Source of the DNA: Drosophila pseudoobscura
Lineage: Eukaryota; Arthropoda; Insecta; Diptera; Drosophilidae
Assembly (NCBI RefSeq): GCF_009870125.1
Contig: NC_046683.1
Coordinates: 51,413,869 to 51,477,868, forward strand
Direction of reading: 5' to 3'
DNA length: 64,000 nucleotides
Shown here: positions 1-13,721 of the stretch, in pieces
Position numbering within the stretch: position 1 is the first letter of the stretch
Layout of the letters: each line of letters begins with the position of its first letter
The notes under the pieces: model-generated
Databases searched by the model: none
Seen by the model: the letters and a program-made list of their open reading frames with translations, nothing else
Told to the model about the DNA's origin: nothing
Made by a program: the position numbers and the translations under genes

Positions 1-768
1 CATAAGGAAAATCATAAATAAAGCCATATATTGCTTGGATTGGATTCGATTCGATTCGATTGGAATGGAACGGAACAGCCGTCCATCCGATGGAGTCCGA
101 GTCGGAGACGGAGACGGAGTCGGAGGAGTACCCGAGTATATGAAAGAAATATTTCCTTATCGCGATGGCTTCCACGGCGAAAACGAGCGCCGCCGCCAGG
201 TGCAAAAAGAAAAAAAAAACGTTGGCTTGGAAAAAGCCTTGGCCAATAGATTTACGGCAAACGGCAGCCAAGTCGTGCCTCTCTGTGGCTCTGTGGCTCT
301 GTGGGTCTTTGGCTTTGGCAGAGTGTGAATTTTCGCACCCGTGATGAAGTTTCCAATTAAATTTTATTGGATTTCAAATTGAGGCTGCCGCCGCCAGTGG
401 AGGGAAAGAGCGCGAACGAGGGAGCCTGATCGGGGATTGACTGGCTGGCTCTGGCCTGGCCCGGGCCTGGTAAATATTTGCGCACCATTGTTGTGGCAAG
501 TGTTGAAAGTGGGCGGTTGCAGTGCCACCACAGCTCCCCATAATCGTCTCCGGCTCCACCGGCAGAGTGATTTCTTATGGCAGTTCAATTGCGGGGTCAG
601 CAACGTGTCAGAATTCGAATTGCCACGTTGCCACATTGCCACATTGCAGATGCCACATACTATGCCACTCGTTGACTAATTTATGGATGCACTGTGGGAA
701 CACGCCTCTCAGCGGCAGAGCGAATTATCAAATGCATTTTTATGGGTGAAAGGAGAAAGAGAAAAGCG

Positions 769-804
<36 letters not shown>

Positions 805-1752
805 CATTTTAAACATCTTTAGTGGCTCTAACTTTAAGCCCTCTCCATCTACTTTATTTACCCACAATATCGGCTTGGCCATAAGGCAGGAAAGTGCCGG
901 TCCTCCTGCCCCATCTGTGGGCTCTCCATTCAACAAGTCAACAAACAGGCAGAGCGAGAGGGAGGGAGGGAGGGAGGGAGAGAGGGGGCGTCCTGCCTCC
1001 TTGGTCAAGAGATGTGCGCCCTCAAGTGCGTTTCGTATTAATTTTATTTATTGGCCACAGAATCCACAGGCCACAGACCAGCCCTAGACACCGCACCACC
1101 TCCACCCTCTCCCCCTGGCACCCCTCAACAGCTTAACGGTCACAGTTCGTGTCCTGCTCCAGGGGCCAGGGGCCAGGGGCCAGGGGGCTGCCTCTCTTGG
1201 GCTCCCGGCTTATTGAATTTTTATCTACAGTTTGCCTTTGTACTTACGGCGTCTCTCCTTCTCTCCCTCTCTCCCTCCCTCTCCCCCTCTCTCTCCCTCC
1301 TTCTCTGCCACTCGCCCGGGCGTTAGCTATTTGTATTATGGCAAATTCTTGAATTATGATACCCTGACAGTGCCGGGTCCAATGGTTTTCCCAGAGAACA
1401 GACTCGAAACAGTAGCCAAGCGGATTGAGGTGATTTTCCACTGGCCATCGAGAGCCCTTGGCAATGGCAGGCGGTGCGAGCGAGATGGATATACATATGT
1501 GGGGGCACGTACAACGTATGTGCGCAGCGGCAGAGTTTCTTCCCTCGAAAATATCCGCACATCGCACATACGAGTGTGCATGCTGTCTCTGTCGCTCACT
1601 CAAGTGTGGACCGCGAAAAAAAACCCAAAAAAATCGTCCTCCCGCTGCCTCCTTCCAGCCTTCATTCTCTTTGCGCTCTCCCAGAAATAGGAAAAGAGAG
1701 ACGAAGAGAGAGCGCGTAGAGGGGGCGTCCTGGTAGAGACACTTTCGGGGAG
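1..1752. other. Intergenic DNA, no supported gene
   Basis: No reading frame here looks like a protein. Visible content is a short GGAGAC/GGAGTC hexanucleotide tract near 90-130, a (GA)n array near 774-801, GGGA repeats near 958-985, a CCAGGGG repeat near 1160-1185 and CTCTCCC-rich DNA near 1256-1310. The GA arrays could bind GAGA factor, but nothing ties them to a promoter. Confidence 0.6.
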
Positions 1753-2340
1753 TTGTTGTTGGAGTTCTTCTTGTTGTTGTTGGTGTTGCGTTTGTTACTG
1801 TTTTTGGTGCTGTTATTGTTGTTGGTATTATTGTTGGTGTTGCTGTTGTTGTTGTTGGTGTTATTTCTGTTGTTGGCGTTGTTGTGGATGTTGGTTTATT
1901 TGTTGGTGTTATTGTTGGTGTTGTTATTGTTGGTGGTGTTGTTGGTGGTGTTGTTGGTGGTTTTGTTGGTGGTGTTGTTGTTGGTGTTGTTTTAGTTGCT
2001 GTTGTTGGTGTTCTTGTTGGTGTTATATTTGATGTTGTTTTTGTTGGTGTTATTGTTGTTGTAGGTGCTGTTGTTGTAGGTGCTGTTGTTGTAGGTGCTG
2101 TTGTTGATGTTGTTGTTGTTGGCGTTGTTTTCGGTGCTTTTGGTGCTGTTGTTATTGGTGTTTTTGTTGTTTTAGGTGCTGTTGTTGATGTTGTTGTTGT
2201 TGGCGTTGTTTTCGATGCTTTTGGTGCTGTTGTTGTTGGTGTTATTGTTATTGTAGGTGCTGTTGTTGGTGTTCCTGTTGTTGTTGCTGGTGTTCTTGTT
2301 GGTGTTCTTGTTGGTGTTGTTGTTGGTGTTGTTGTTCGGC
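1753..2340. repeat. GTT/GGT-rich minisatellite
   Basis: Almost 600 bases built from GTT, GGT and GTTGTTGGT units with local higher-order repeats, for example three successive GTTGTAGGTGCT-like units around 2060-2105. Because neither GTT nor GGT creates a stop in most frames, several frames stay open. The longest is a minus-strand frame from 2539 to 1244 (431 codons) whose middle is Thr/Pro-rich. I treat the region as a simple repeat unless transcription is shown. Confidence 0.8.
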
Positions 2341-2344
2341 ATTC

Positions 2345-5300
2345 TCCTTTCCTTCCTCTCGCTCGTTTATTGTCTGCTGCGCAGTAAATACGACACTGGC
2401 CTACACAGGCCTGTGGGCTTTGATCGTCTCTGGTTTTTGTATATTTATTTATTGTTGATCCAACTCGGGTCTCCATGGCATGTCTAGACTTCGAAATGTA
2501 TGTTTTTCTAGCACTTATCATTCGATCCGTCGCCAGCAACAGAACCTTCCCTCCGACAGAGTATCAAATGCTTCGACTTTTGGCGTCTCGTCTGAGATTT
2601 TCTTGTATTTTTTTCGCCCCGTTGTCGAGCGAGCACTTGATGTCCTTACATTTGCTTTACAACTTGGTCGCGTACTTTCAATTATGGACTTTGGCCATTG
2701 TCCTTGACTCCTGGCTGGCTGGCTGGCCGCCGCTGAAGGTCGGACCGGGCCACAATGGGTGTTGTAAGCCCCCAGAATTTCGATTAGCGGGGGAAAAAAA
2801 ACTGTGTCAATGTCCGGCGGACTGCGGATGAGTCCAAGGCAGGTGCCGGTGCCACCTCCCCCCCCCCCCCCCCCCCCCTGCCCAAAAGAAGGACAAAGCC
2901 TGATGTAATTCCAACTGTTAACCAATTTGTTTTTTTTTTTGTGTGTGGTACTTTCTAATGGACAGAGCGACCCCATGGCTCCTATCTGCGGCGCATTAGT
3001 TAAGCCATTGAGCAGAAATGTGGCTGGCATAAACAATCTGCGGAGGCTGCCACTGCCGTGCCGCTGCCGTGGCCGCTGCCGTGCTGCAACTCCTTGCCAC
3101 ACACTATCACTTCATCAGCGACGTGAATTTATGGGGCACTTTGCGCAGTCGCCGAGCATCGTTGGCCATAATTTGGCCGACTCTGTGGCCGGAGTCGAGA
3201 GTCGTCTTGGTCTTGGTCTTGGTCTTTGGTCAGACGAGTGCACAAATTGCGTTGATACGCTGACAGGCGGCGCACAGCGCACTCCCCCCCCCCCCGTATA
3301 CCCTTCTAATGCGCCGACACTCATTTGACTATCGCTTGCCGCAAAGTGCATCCAAGCCCGACTCTCGCTAAATTGAGGCACGCGCGCAGGCGTTGAGCAG
3401 CAAGACAGCGCGAAAACAAAAAGAATTCAATTGAATTTAATTGAAGGCAGGCAAAAGGAGAGTAGAACACTTTGAGGAGGCCGTGTGCCACACTGTGTTG
3501 CGCCACTAACTAGCTGTCACATTTCTGTGATCTGCGAGAAGCAAAACCCCACGGCCCTGGCGACCCAAGGAATACTCTATGCCCGGCAAACCCGGTGGCC
3601 GCCCAGCAGTCCCGCTACCAGCGACCCTTGGAGGCCCCATACCCTGCTCTTTGGTTAGGGTATCGTCATAGCAGAAGTCATCTTTACAAATTAAACGCAT
3701 TCCACAGACCGGAGAGAGCCGAGAACCGAGAGCCGAGAGCCTTTGCTGTTATCATCGCCATCTTTCAAAACAACACAAAAAACAAAAAAAAAAGGTCGTG
3801 CCAATTTAATTAAGCGGCATTTCATTTAATTATTTCATATATTGATTGCAAAATGTGTAAAGCTTTTAATTGCATCAAATGTGGCCACATTTCGAGGAAC
3901 AAATGCCACGCCCCCCTCCCCAGGATGAATCAATAATAATTTCAATAATTTTGTTTGCCCGAAATTGATTTGGCGCGTCCGTCCGGCAGATGCACATGAA
4001 TTTAATTCCAACACGACTGATGAAGGACATTCAATGGCCGGCCGGCCGTCCTTGCCCCTTGCAAACGTATCAATTATGCGGCATATTGCTGCTGTTATAA
4101 ATATTTACATTACAATTAATTATTTTATATTAAAATGACCGCAAAACATTTTACACACTCGACCGATGGCCTCCGCAACGAATCGATTTTCGAGCTTTTG
4201 ACTGCGCGGCGGAGGGTCGCCGGCCAGATACCCTTTCAGGCGGGGTCCTTAACGGGCAATCCTTGGCGGGCAAGGGCTCCCTGTGAGGGTATTCAAAGAG
4301 TGGTCGATCCTTTTCTAGTCGTGTCTGTCGGTCGTGATTGGCACTGTAAATGATATTCGCATTATGCACAGGATGTGCGGCTGTCCACTCGATTTGTGGC
4401 TCTGTCTGTGTGTGTGTGTGTGTACAGGAAACGGAAATGGCAACAAGCATTGTTTGCAGTTTGCACAATTGGACAGATTGGAGGGGTTATCCATTGGGAC
4501 ATTGGGCCATTGGGCCACCATCTGCATATTTTGTTGCCACCGAGATTGTTGCGGGCACTTAAAGCCTCACGAGGGGGCCGATTAATGCATTAAATGTGTA
4601 CCCCCCCCCCCCCCCCTCCCGTTGGCTGTGGCATAGTTTGCTCTCAATGTCGCAAACATTTGATCAGCATTTGCATTGATTTGTTGGCAAGCATCATCCA
4701 CCCGTTTGCAACATTTGCTGTTTCAGCAGTCACATCCATCATCATCATCGTCCTCGTCATCGTCATCGTCATTCTCATACTCATCCTGATGCTGCCACAG
4801 CCACTGCCACAGCCACTGCTCCTCATCAGGCCCATTCAGAATGTAGCTACACTCTGAAGCCCCTGCCAGTGGCAGCAGGCAGCAGGCAGCGGCAGGCAGC
4901 GGCAGGCAGCAGAAGAAATGCTCTTTAAGGATCCACTTGTGTGCCCGGGCCCTCAAGTGTCCTTTGCATGTTAGCGAAACCACTCGAAAATATGACGCGT
5001 TTGCTGAAGTATGCAAAAATTGCACATGGAACGTGAATTGTGTGGAGTCCCCCACGGCTCTCTGAATCGCCACGAACAATAACGTAGAACAATTCAATGT
5101 TTTCTGTGCTTAAAGCGACAGATTTTTCTCTTTTTTTTTTTATCATGGACATTTTTTATCAATACAATAATAATTTTCGAGCTCGCGGGGGAGAGGGGGG
5201 GGGGGGGGGGACAAGGTATCGATTTTGTATTTGGAATCCTGTCGGCTGTTGGGATCATTGAAAAAGTTGTAGAAATGCCTTGCCATACAGTAGACACTCG

Positions 5301-5384
5301 TTTGGGTGGCATCGGGGTTTTTTTGGATGGCCTAATGGGTGTCTGGATATTATTTATTGGTTTCTACTGTTGCTGCCACACAAT
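2345..5384. other. Intergenic DNA, no supported gene
   Basis: Non-coding. It holds a 21-base C run at 2858-2878, a 16-base C run at 4601-4616, a 16-base G run at 5195-5210, two short hairpins with ATACCCT/AGGGTAT arms (3639-3663 and 4228-4292), a short GT tract near 4410 and ATC/GTC triplet repeats near 4735-4790. Stretches such as 3800-4140 look like ordinary AT-rich fly intergenic sequence. Confidence 0.6.
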
Positions 5385-5700
5385 TCCGTAACCGTTCCCT
5401 GAGCGATCCCTTCCCAATCCCCTTCCAATCCCTGACCGTTCCCTTTTGATTCCCTTCGTGATCCCAAACCGTTCCCTTCCTGATCCCAGACCGTTCTCTT
5501 ACCGATCCATTACTGTTCTCATCGCATTCCCTTTCCGAGCCCTGACCGTTCTCTAACCGTTCCCTAACCGTTCCGTAACCGTTCCCTAACCGTTCCCTTT
5601 TCATTCCCTTCCTGTTCCCTAACCGTTCCCTTTTCATTCCCAACCCTTTCCCTACCCGTTCCCATCGCGATGCCTAACCGTTCCCTTCCCGTTCGCATTC
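5385..5700. repeat. CCGTTCCC minisatellite
   Basis: About 315 bases of imperfect 10-12 bp tandem units with consensus close to AACCGTTCCCT, mixed with TTCCCTTCC and GATCCC variants. The most regular part is about 5555-5640. On the minus strand the units read as a repetitive Arg/Glu/Gly/Asn-rich frame, which I take as a by-product of the repeat. Confidence 0.85.
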
Positions 5701-7530
5701 TGTGCTTTAATTCAGAGAGCGAGAGCCAGGCATTGTTTTTCTTCTTGCCAAGCGAGAGGGCAATAAAATGAAGAATAGAAGTATGTAATTGCAATCGTGT
5801 GTGCATTTGTGAGAACAGCGAAGATGAGACGACGAGCGAGGCGCAGACGACGAGCTCTGCTGCGACGAACAGCGCGGCTCCGACGAGGAGCGAAGTCCGT
5901 ACGAAGAGCGAAGCTGAGACGACAGCGAAGCGAAGCTCGTGCGTGAAACGACGTGCACTCACACGATCGAGAAAGCCAAGAGATAAGCCTATTGCTCTAT
6001 CCCTTTCTAACAGGCACACATAAAAAGCATGTGGCTGGGCAGAGAGGAGCTAAATGCAGCACCGCTCCCCCCCGCACCCCGTACCAGTCCACCTCCCACA
6101 CTATCCACCCAATCAATCAATGCACAGCAGCAGCGGCAGCAGCAGCAGAAAGCGTTTCGGCGTTGGCGGCGTCGGCGGCGGCGTCGGCGAACATGAAATA
6201 TCACACAGCCAGCCAAACCCTTTTCACGATCCCAAAAAGCGCTCTTTCGATTGGGTTTTCGGACCGGGGTGCGGGGGAGGGGGAGGGGGTTTCCTTCTGC
6301 CTGCCGCGAACGTGAGCGTAACCAAATGTGGCTCTAGGGCTTGGCCAGACAGACACAAATGCACAAAACCGAATCAATTCAATTGCCAAATTATGCCAAA
6401 AGAAATAGAAATAGAAATAGCCATAGCCATGGCCAATATTTGGCGCTGTCCCAATATTTGTGGCCGCAATTGTTTTGCATGACTCGACGCCCGTCGGACT
6501 CCCGGGCTCTGGAGACGGAGACGCAGATGGAGACGGAGACTGAGCGACTGCATCGGCTAATCGATCATCGGGCCATGTTTTTGTTTTTGTTGTTGTTGTT
6601 TTTTTTTTGTGTGTGGCTCAAACGCTTGCTGCCGCTGCCGCTGCCGCTTGCAGCTTTTTGGGGTTTTGTCATTTGGCTTCGGTTCGTTTGTTGGCCATGC
6701 TGTCATTTTTAACTGTCTATCTTTTGGCCTGGTCTGGTCTCTGGTCTGGTCTCTGCTCGGGGTGCCTGCAACTACGAGTGTTCGTATTTTCCGTGCAGCA
6801 TTTTAACCGTAATTATGCCGAAAAAGTAACACGAGCAACGCTCGAGACGCGAAGCGACGCGACGCGACGCGGCATTTGATTAATTGTCGAATCGTGCACA
6901 CCACTGGGGCTATTTGTTATCTCAAGGCGTTGAAATTATAAATTGTTTTGAGTGCTCCAGCGGCAGAGAGAAAGAGCGAAAGACAGACAGAAGTGTGAAA
7001 GGGTTCACCAAAGGGTTCACACGACACGGAAATATTGCTGCAAAATAAAAGAATCCTATGGCTTTGGCTCCGGCTTTGGCTTTGCCTTTGGCTTTGGCTT
7101 TTGGGCTGGCTGTCTGGCTGTCGGTTGGATGAGCAGACAGTCGGTCGATACAGCACTTTGACAAGAAGAACTAAGGCTCTACATACTGTATCTCATAAAT
7201 CACTCAAAGATACTTTATGCTAATGCTAGACACCGAATATTCAAGGGAATCCACCTCAAGAAATCAGCAGATTATTTCGCAAAGAATTCATTGCTTTTTT
7301 TTATGAGATGGTTTGGTGAATGGTTTGTTCAGCTCAATAAATAAATAAATAATATTAAATGTTTAACAATTTAGTCGTCTTTAGAGGTTTTTCGCATGTG
7401 CTCCAGGGGCGATGGTGCTTGAAAAAGATCTCCTCATTCCCAAAATCCCAGCAGTCGATACAATGATACACTGATGGGCTGTTCAATCATCCAAAACGAA
7501 GCAGCCAGAGGATTACAGCGCCCTCAAATC
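5701..7530. other. Intergenic DNA with a CGACGAGCGAAGC-type degenerate repeat
   Basis: No supported gene. From about 5817 to 5945 the sequence is a degenerate array of GACGACGAGCGAAGC-like units. Further on are a GGAGAC tract (6505-6545), a GGCTTT hexamer repeat (7063-7105) and unremarkable intergenic DNA. The GAGCGAAGC units resemble part of the 27-bp family seen near 19.4 and 27.4 kb, but similarity is too weak by eye to assign them to it. Confidence 0.5.
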
Positions 7531-8360
7531 TCACGTAGACTCATCGAATATCAAATATATAAAAAAATTCCAAATATTATCTCAGTAAAATTTATGCCCA
7601 TAAAAAACCTAACCATTAAACTTTTAAAGTAATAAAAAAAATAATAAAACCAACAAATAAAATAAATAATATATATAATAAAAAAAAATTCAACAAATAA
7701 TAATATTTGTATTATATATATAATATATAATTTGTATTAATATAATTAATATTAGATCATAGTTTACGCAAAACTAATTTCTAAAAGTAAATAAAACAAA
7801 AAAAATAAAAAATAAATTTAAAAAACGGAATAAAGATTGAATTAAAGTTTTTCGGGGAAAACACCTGGCCTACAAGGAGTATGCCCACTTTATAAGCTTC
7901 CAGTGGACATACATTTATATTTATATTTTAATATATTTTGTATTCATTATTTATTATGCGATTATTAATTATCAGATTAAGTATTTAAAAATGTTTATTT
8001 AAAAAATAGTTTTTTCTGTATGACTAATGGATTTATAAAATGAATTTATTTTTAGTAATTTAATTTTAATTTTGTATTTAAATGCATAAATGCATAAAAA
8101 AAATCTAATACTTTTGATTAATTTTTTTGTATATTAAATAAATAAATAATTTTTTAAAACTGCGTTATTTGTTATTAATTTTACTTTTTTTTTTTTAGTT
8201 TTACTGAATAAACCAATTTATAAAATTCCATTATTTGTTGTTAATTTTATTTTTAGTTTTACTGAATAAACCATTAATATTATTTTAATTTTAATGAATA
8301 AATCAATTTGAAAAAATTGCATTATTTTTTATTAGTTTTATTTTATTTTTAATTTTAATT
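7531..8360. other. AT-rich block
   Basis: About 830 bases of very AT-rich sequence (TATA, AATAAATA and TTTTATTTTTA motifs). A sentence-like repeat containing GTTTTACTGAATAAACCA occurs at about 8197-8275 in two copies with a third degraded copy after it. No gene is visible. Confidence 0.6.
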
Positions 8361-11300
8361 TTTAATGGATTTGACAGCTTTTCCCCATAAATTGCATTTC
8401 CCGTGGCTTAAAGTTCTACCAGACGTTGTTCTTGGCAGGAGCCCCCGTTCCCCCCTCCCCCCCCCCTTCCCCCACCACCTGCTACCCTTAGAACCCACCT
8501 CTGTGCGCGCTGAAGTGCATAAATGTCGAGTACTCAGAAAGAGCGAAATTTCCATGGCGCTCACATGAACCTGTCGCGGCTTCTCCCCTCCCCCTCCCCC
8601 ACCCCCCACTAAGGGGGGGGGGCAGCAGCAGCAGCAGGAGCACAAATCAGCACGTGACATTGTGTGACATCATTGAGCTGGAAGATGATGCTGGAAAACT
8701 CCGAAAAACCCAACAACAACAACAACAACAACTTTCGCTTTATGCAGAAAGACAAAGCCACGTCACGGAGAGAGCGGGAGAGAGCGGGAGAGAGTGTGTT
8801 CCAAGTTTAGAAGGAATTTTTCCATGCTTTTTGTGCAAGTGCACACTTGAGACAGAAGGCAGAAGGCAGAAGGCAGCCTCCGTCGTGGCTGCTGATGAGA
8901 AGAAACCTGCCCCTTGGGACGTCATGGGATGGGGCACGTAGAGCATAGATCAACGCGTTTGCATGTGGCAAAATAAAGGCGAAGCGGGGGGGGGAGTAGG
9001 GGCAAGGAGGTGCGACTGCAATCACGTTAATTAAAAAGGTGCAAATTGTGGAGACGCGGGCTCGCGCTTTGGGGAAATGCAGCCACCAGGCAGCAGCCAC
9101 CAGCCGTGGTGGCATGAGGCAAACGCCGCCAAGTGCTGCCCCGCCAAATGTGCTGACAGCAGATGTTAATGAACACCACGTGCCACCACCACCACCAACC
9201 CTCAGGGGTGGGGGCTCCTCTCCACTTGGTAATTAAACGTATCATAATTTCTTATATTGCAAACAATCACCAACGACGGCTCAGGCACTGTCTCCTCCAG
9301 GCTGGAGTCCTCGCGCCTCGCTCCTCGCTCCTCCTTCGAGTCCTGCATTTTTACATGCATTTTAATATTAACGCCTGGCGAAAATGAGAAGCGACGCGGC
9401 CCAGACACAAAAAGGATTTCAGTACAGCCGCGAAAAGGATGCACCTCCCCCCCCCGCCCCCACCCCCTCGTCAGACAGCCCGACATTTGCTTTTGGCCAT
9501 GGTTTCGGTGCTCTCTCTCCCTCCCTCTCTCTTTCTGGTTTCTGCAATTGCTAAATGCGACTCTGTCTACGCCTCCAGGGGGTGGGGGTGGGGGGGGTAT
9601 GGGGGTGTGGGGGTGTGTACATTAAATGAAGTCTCAGTCCGAGATCCCATTTCCCATTTCCCTGTCCCACAATCCCCGACAGAGTTGTAACGGCAAAAAA
9701 AAAATTATGAAAAAATATGAAATTTCATTTTGTCGACTACTGACGCCCCAGCCAGCAGCCGCCAGCCGCCAGCCACCAGCCGCGTTGCATGCAACAATGG
9801 CGTCAAAGCAGCGGCAAATATGCATGGACCCTGGGACAGATGGGAATTTAAATGTTTGCCCACATGGGACGGCTATTAGGCAGCGCAAAATAAAGCCATG
9901 CGAGTCGCGGCGTTCCACTCCCAGGCAAAGTGCATTCAAATGATGTTATTAAATTTTCTTGGGCAAGTGACGCCAACAGATGGCGGGCCAACAAACGATC
10001 GTAAAAGATATCCCCCCTCTCTTTGGGGGGGAGCAGAGAAATTAGATCAGTTCGGATCCGGGGCATAAATATCTATAGAATCGTTTCTATCAGGGCAGTC
10101 AGCGTTTATTGATCGTTAAATGGGGGAAAAGATACAGATCGTAAAATCTCGAACCATCAAAAGCAGATTCCCTACAGACTGTAATTAAATTCCCAGAGAT
10201 CTGGAGGGTCTTAAACAGCTTAGGGTGGACTCTGGCTTAACGGCACAACCTACCAAAAATCCATAAAAAAAACGAGTCTCAAAAGCCTTCGAGTGGCCAT
10301 CAAAACAGAGATACTCCTCGGCCGTAGGACGGTCCGGATTCCCTATCGAATGTATGTGTTGTAATTGCTACTCCCCCCCCCCCCCCCCTCCCCATCGCTG
10401 TCTTTGACAGTTTTCGCAACGAAAATTGGACTTGAATTACGGCTAAAACATGTTGCGATTCTGTGGCTCTGTATCTGTGTCGATTTGTAATTAACATTTT
10501 CATAAATTTGCAATCGTGATAAGGAAATATTTTCCATTAAGAATCAATTAAAATGGAAAGAGGCAAGTGGCAAGGGGGAGGGGGGTTAGCTGGCGCTCTA
10601 TCGCGATTGAGCCACTTTTCACACACTAGATACAGATAAAGTCAGGCCATAAGATACTTTTCGGTGGCTGTGCTCTTTCCTCGAGTGTGTGGCAATAAAA
10701 GGAAAAATGATTTTCCCATTCAAATAACATAATTTACACAGCAAAATGCCAATAAATTGTCAGTGGTCCATTCAACTAAATATAATACCGATACTGATAA
10801 AAGATACGCCAGAGTGCCGCTTTTTGTGTGCCTTTTTGGCGAGCGATCTAATCGCTGGGGCTGTGAGCGAACGATCGCTTAATGAATTGTATCTATCTAT
10901 CTATCGCTGGAGCTGGAGCTGGCTGCCACCAGACGCGGCAAGGGGGGCAGCAGATTGGCACTTCTGTAGCGCCACAGCCACATGGAAAATAATAATAATA
11001 ATAATAAAAATTATGCACTTGCCGCCGCTGTGGCACACAAAATTTGCATATCCCCCCCCCCCCCCCTCTCTCTCTCTCTGTTGGGGGGCTGCTTGTGGGG
11101 CGCTCAATCGAGCGTTTGGCCTGGAATTTTATAAATAATTAAAATGTGTTTTCCGCGCTGGAAGTGACGCCATCTGTCGGCCAAGAACAGAAGCAGGGCA
11201 AGGATATTTCTCGCAGGGCGCCACACGGTTGTGGTCTTCGCTAAGCAGCAAGGACACCTAAGGGCGAAGCTTTTACACAGAAGTTCATCCCAGAACAGGG

Positions 11301-11459
11301 ACCTTTAAGCTTTGGGGAGCTTTCATGGCGATATGGAGAAGGGGAACGGCAGGATTCGCAGCGAGGAAAGTGCAAGGAGTGCAAATGAAAAGCTAAAAGG
11401 AGGAGAAAATGCACACGCCATGGAAAACCCATGAGTGAAAACCCATAAAAACTAAAGGA
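8361..11459. other. Intergenic DNA, no supported gene
   Basis: Non-coding by eye. It contains a CAA triplet run (about 8711-8731), a repeated GAGAGCGGGAGA unit (8768-8793), AGAAGGC repeats (8852-8874), several C/G runs including 15-16 base C runs at 10373-10388 and 11052-11066, and an AAT triplet run near 10990. Confidence 0.6.
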
Positions 11460-12240
11460 AATTGAACAAAAAAAAAAATACAAATACAAAATAAATATAC
11501 AAAATAAAATAATAAGATCAATAAAATAATATAATAATAATATAATATAATATGTAATAATAATATAATATAATATATAATAATAATATAAAAAATTATA
11601 AAATATATAAATATATATACAAATATAATATATGTAAGTGTAAAATGCTCGAAATATTTAATATAATATTAAATAGAATATGAAATAGAATATAAAAACC
11701 AAATAAAATATGCATATCATGTAATATAAATATAATAAAATAACTATTAAATTTTATAAATATTTAATATAATAAAATATAATATAATAAATTAAAAAAT
11801 CAAGAAATATTTAAAATAATATTAAATATAATATAAAAAGTCCGAATATAAAATTGATGCAAATTCGACATACAGTGCCGTCCTTATGTGTTGGCACAGC
11901 AACAAATCGCGATTTTCAGGAAAAAAAAAAAAATTTTTTCGATAAATGAATTAATTTTCTAGAAGATTGGCTAATTTTTTAAAGCACGACTTTTGTGCAC
12001 TATTTGAAACAATTTTTTAAACGTAATTTTAAATTTATTTATTTATATAAAAGGAAGCAATTCCATAAATTTAATTTTAATTTTTAAAATAAAATTTTTC
12101 TTTAAGGAAAATGCATTTTCAACTACCAAAGAGGGGGGGGGATATCAAAAGAATTTTAGGAGCTTAAAATAAATGGAAAACTCCATTAAAAAATACACTC
12201 TAAATATTTTTCTGTTTTAAACTGATTTTATATCGAAGAA
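11460..12240. other. A/T-rich block, (TAATA)n-like
   Basis: About 780 bases dominated by TAATATAATAATA and AAATATTTAAT motifs, A-rich on the plus strand at its left end. It has no coding potential. Blocks of the same flavour recur at 20.3, 23.9, 33.8 and 43.4 kb. Confidence 0.6.
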
Positions 12241-13721
12241 AATAATGGAGTGTTTTTCCCCCCGCCCCCCCACTGCAAGAAATGGGAAAGTTTACAACAT
12301 ACTTAAGAGCTTCCTTGCTTTATCGTGGGCTCTGGCCCTGGGAAAATGCAAGGAATTCGCCCCCAGAGAGAGAGAAAGAGAGAGAGATTCCCCATTGATT
12401 TATTGGGGAAGAAAACTATGAACAAAAAGCCATTTTCCATATCTGTGGCAGAGAGAGAGAGAGAGAGAGAGAGACAAAGCCCCAATGCGGAGAAAGAAGA
12501 AAGCGGCGAGCGGATGGACCCAAAAACCAAGGAGGAGAATCAACAAACATAGCAACGCCCGCATTCCAATGAAAGCGCCAGCAGCTGCACGAACAAGCAA
12601 CAGCAACAAAAAGGCCCCCGAAAAAAGGCCCCCCCCCCCCCCCGTCCACCCCCCTGGTGGCGGGCATGCAGTCGCACACAAGTCAAAGAAATTTGCTGTT
12701 AATTCACGTATTAACCTTTTGACATTTGGCAGCATCGCCAGCGCGGCAAACAAGTCGACAAAATTCCAATACACAGAGGGGCGGTAGGGGGTCTGGAGGG
12801 GGGGAGGGCACATCTGCCAAACGGAAAACTGTGTCAATGTGCCAGCGGCAGCGGCAAACTTTAGCTGGGGCGTCGGTTCTTGCCCCATGTGTGGCTGTGT
12901 GGCATGTGGGAGGGCACAAGCTGCCACGCCATGACAACAGCAACGGCAGGAAACGAAGCAACAAATACACTTTCCGAAGCAACAAAAAAGCAGGCTCTAC
13001 CCCCCCCCCCCCCCCCCACCCACGCGACACAAGTGGCAGACTCGACTCCTCTTGCCACAGTTAGAGTATCGAGAGGCAGCGCCTCGTGTCTATGAAGTAC
13101 GTGCGCGCCTCTCAATGACTTTCAATTAAATCAATATTCATCGTTTTGGCTGGGGCAGGCAGGCAGGCAGCCGCCGCTTCGGGCTAAATGGCAACCAAGG
13201 GGCGACTCTTAACTCCGCTCCTTGATTAGACGCGACAACGGCAGCAGCAACAACCACGAGAGGCAACAGGCAACAGGCAGCAGCAGCATGGGAAAATGTG
13301 CAATTTTGGCCAAAAATAAATAAGCCAGGCTCGAAGAGAGAGCGAGAGCGAGAGAGAGAGAGAGACTACGACCTGACCGTACCTCGTCTCACATTCATTG
13401 CGCAAAAATTGCAGTCTGGCTGCAGCCAGCAATCAAAGATACACCACAGCAGCGGTAGAAAAATAAACATTTGAACTACTAGCCCAGGCCTTTCACAAAA
13501 CCAATGGAAAAACCAATGGGAAAACCCAAGGAGAAGGAGGCGTACAAACGGCGCGCAAATAATTAATGTTTGGCAATAATCGAAGACACCTTCAGAGGCA
13601 GGCGGCCAGCGGCCATGCAAATGAGGCTGCAAGGGGGGCGTAACCATAGTCCCCCCCTCCCCCCCGCTTCCCAGTACAGCCGAGACTCCAGCAGGTGACA
13701 GGGAAATATTTCATTTGCCAT
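12241..13721. other. Intergenic DNA downstream of the IR pair
   Basis: No supported gene. It carries GA arrays at about 12366-12387, 12451-12474 and 13336-13364, C runs at 12629-12643 and 13000-13017, and the presumed short 3' flank of the first IR gene. GA arrays this close to a gene end may simply be microsatellites. Confidence 0.55.

Noticed and set aside
1884..2387. 167-codon Val/Gly-rich frame in the GTT/GGT repeat
   Set aside because: A translation of the simple repeat; no start context, signal or non-repeat sequence.
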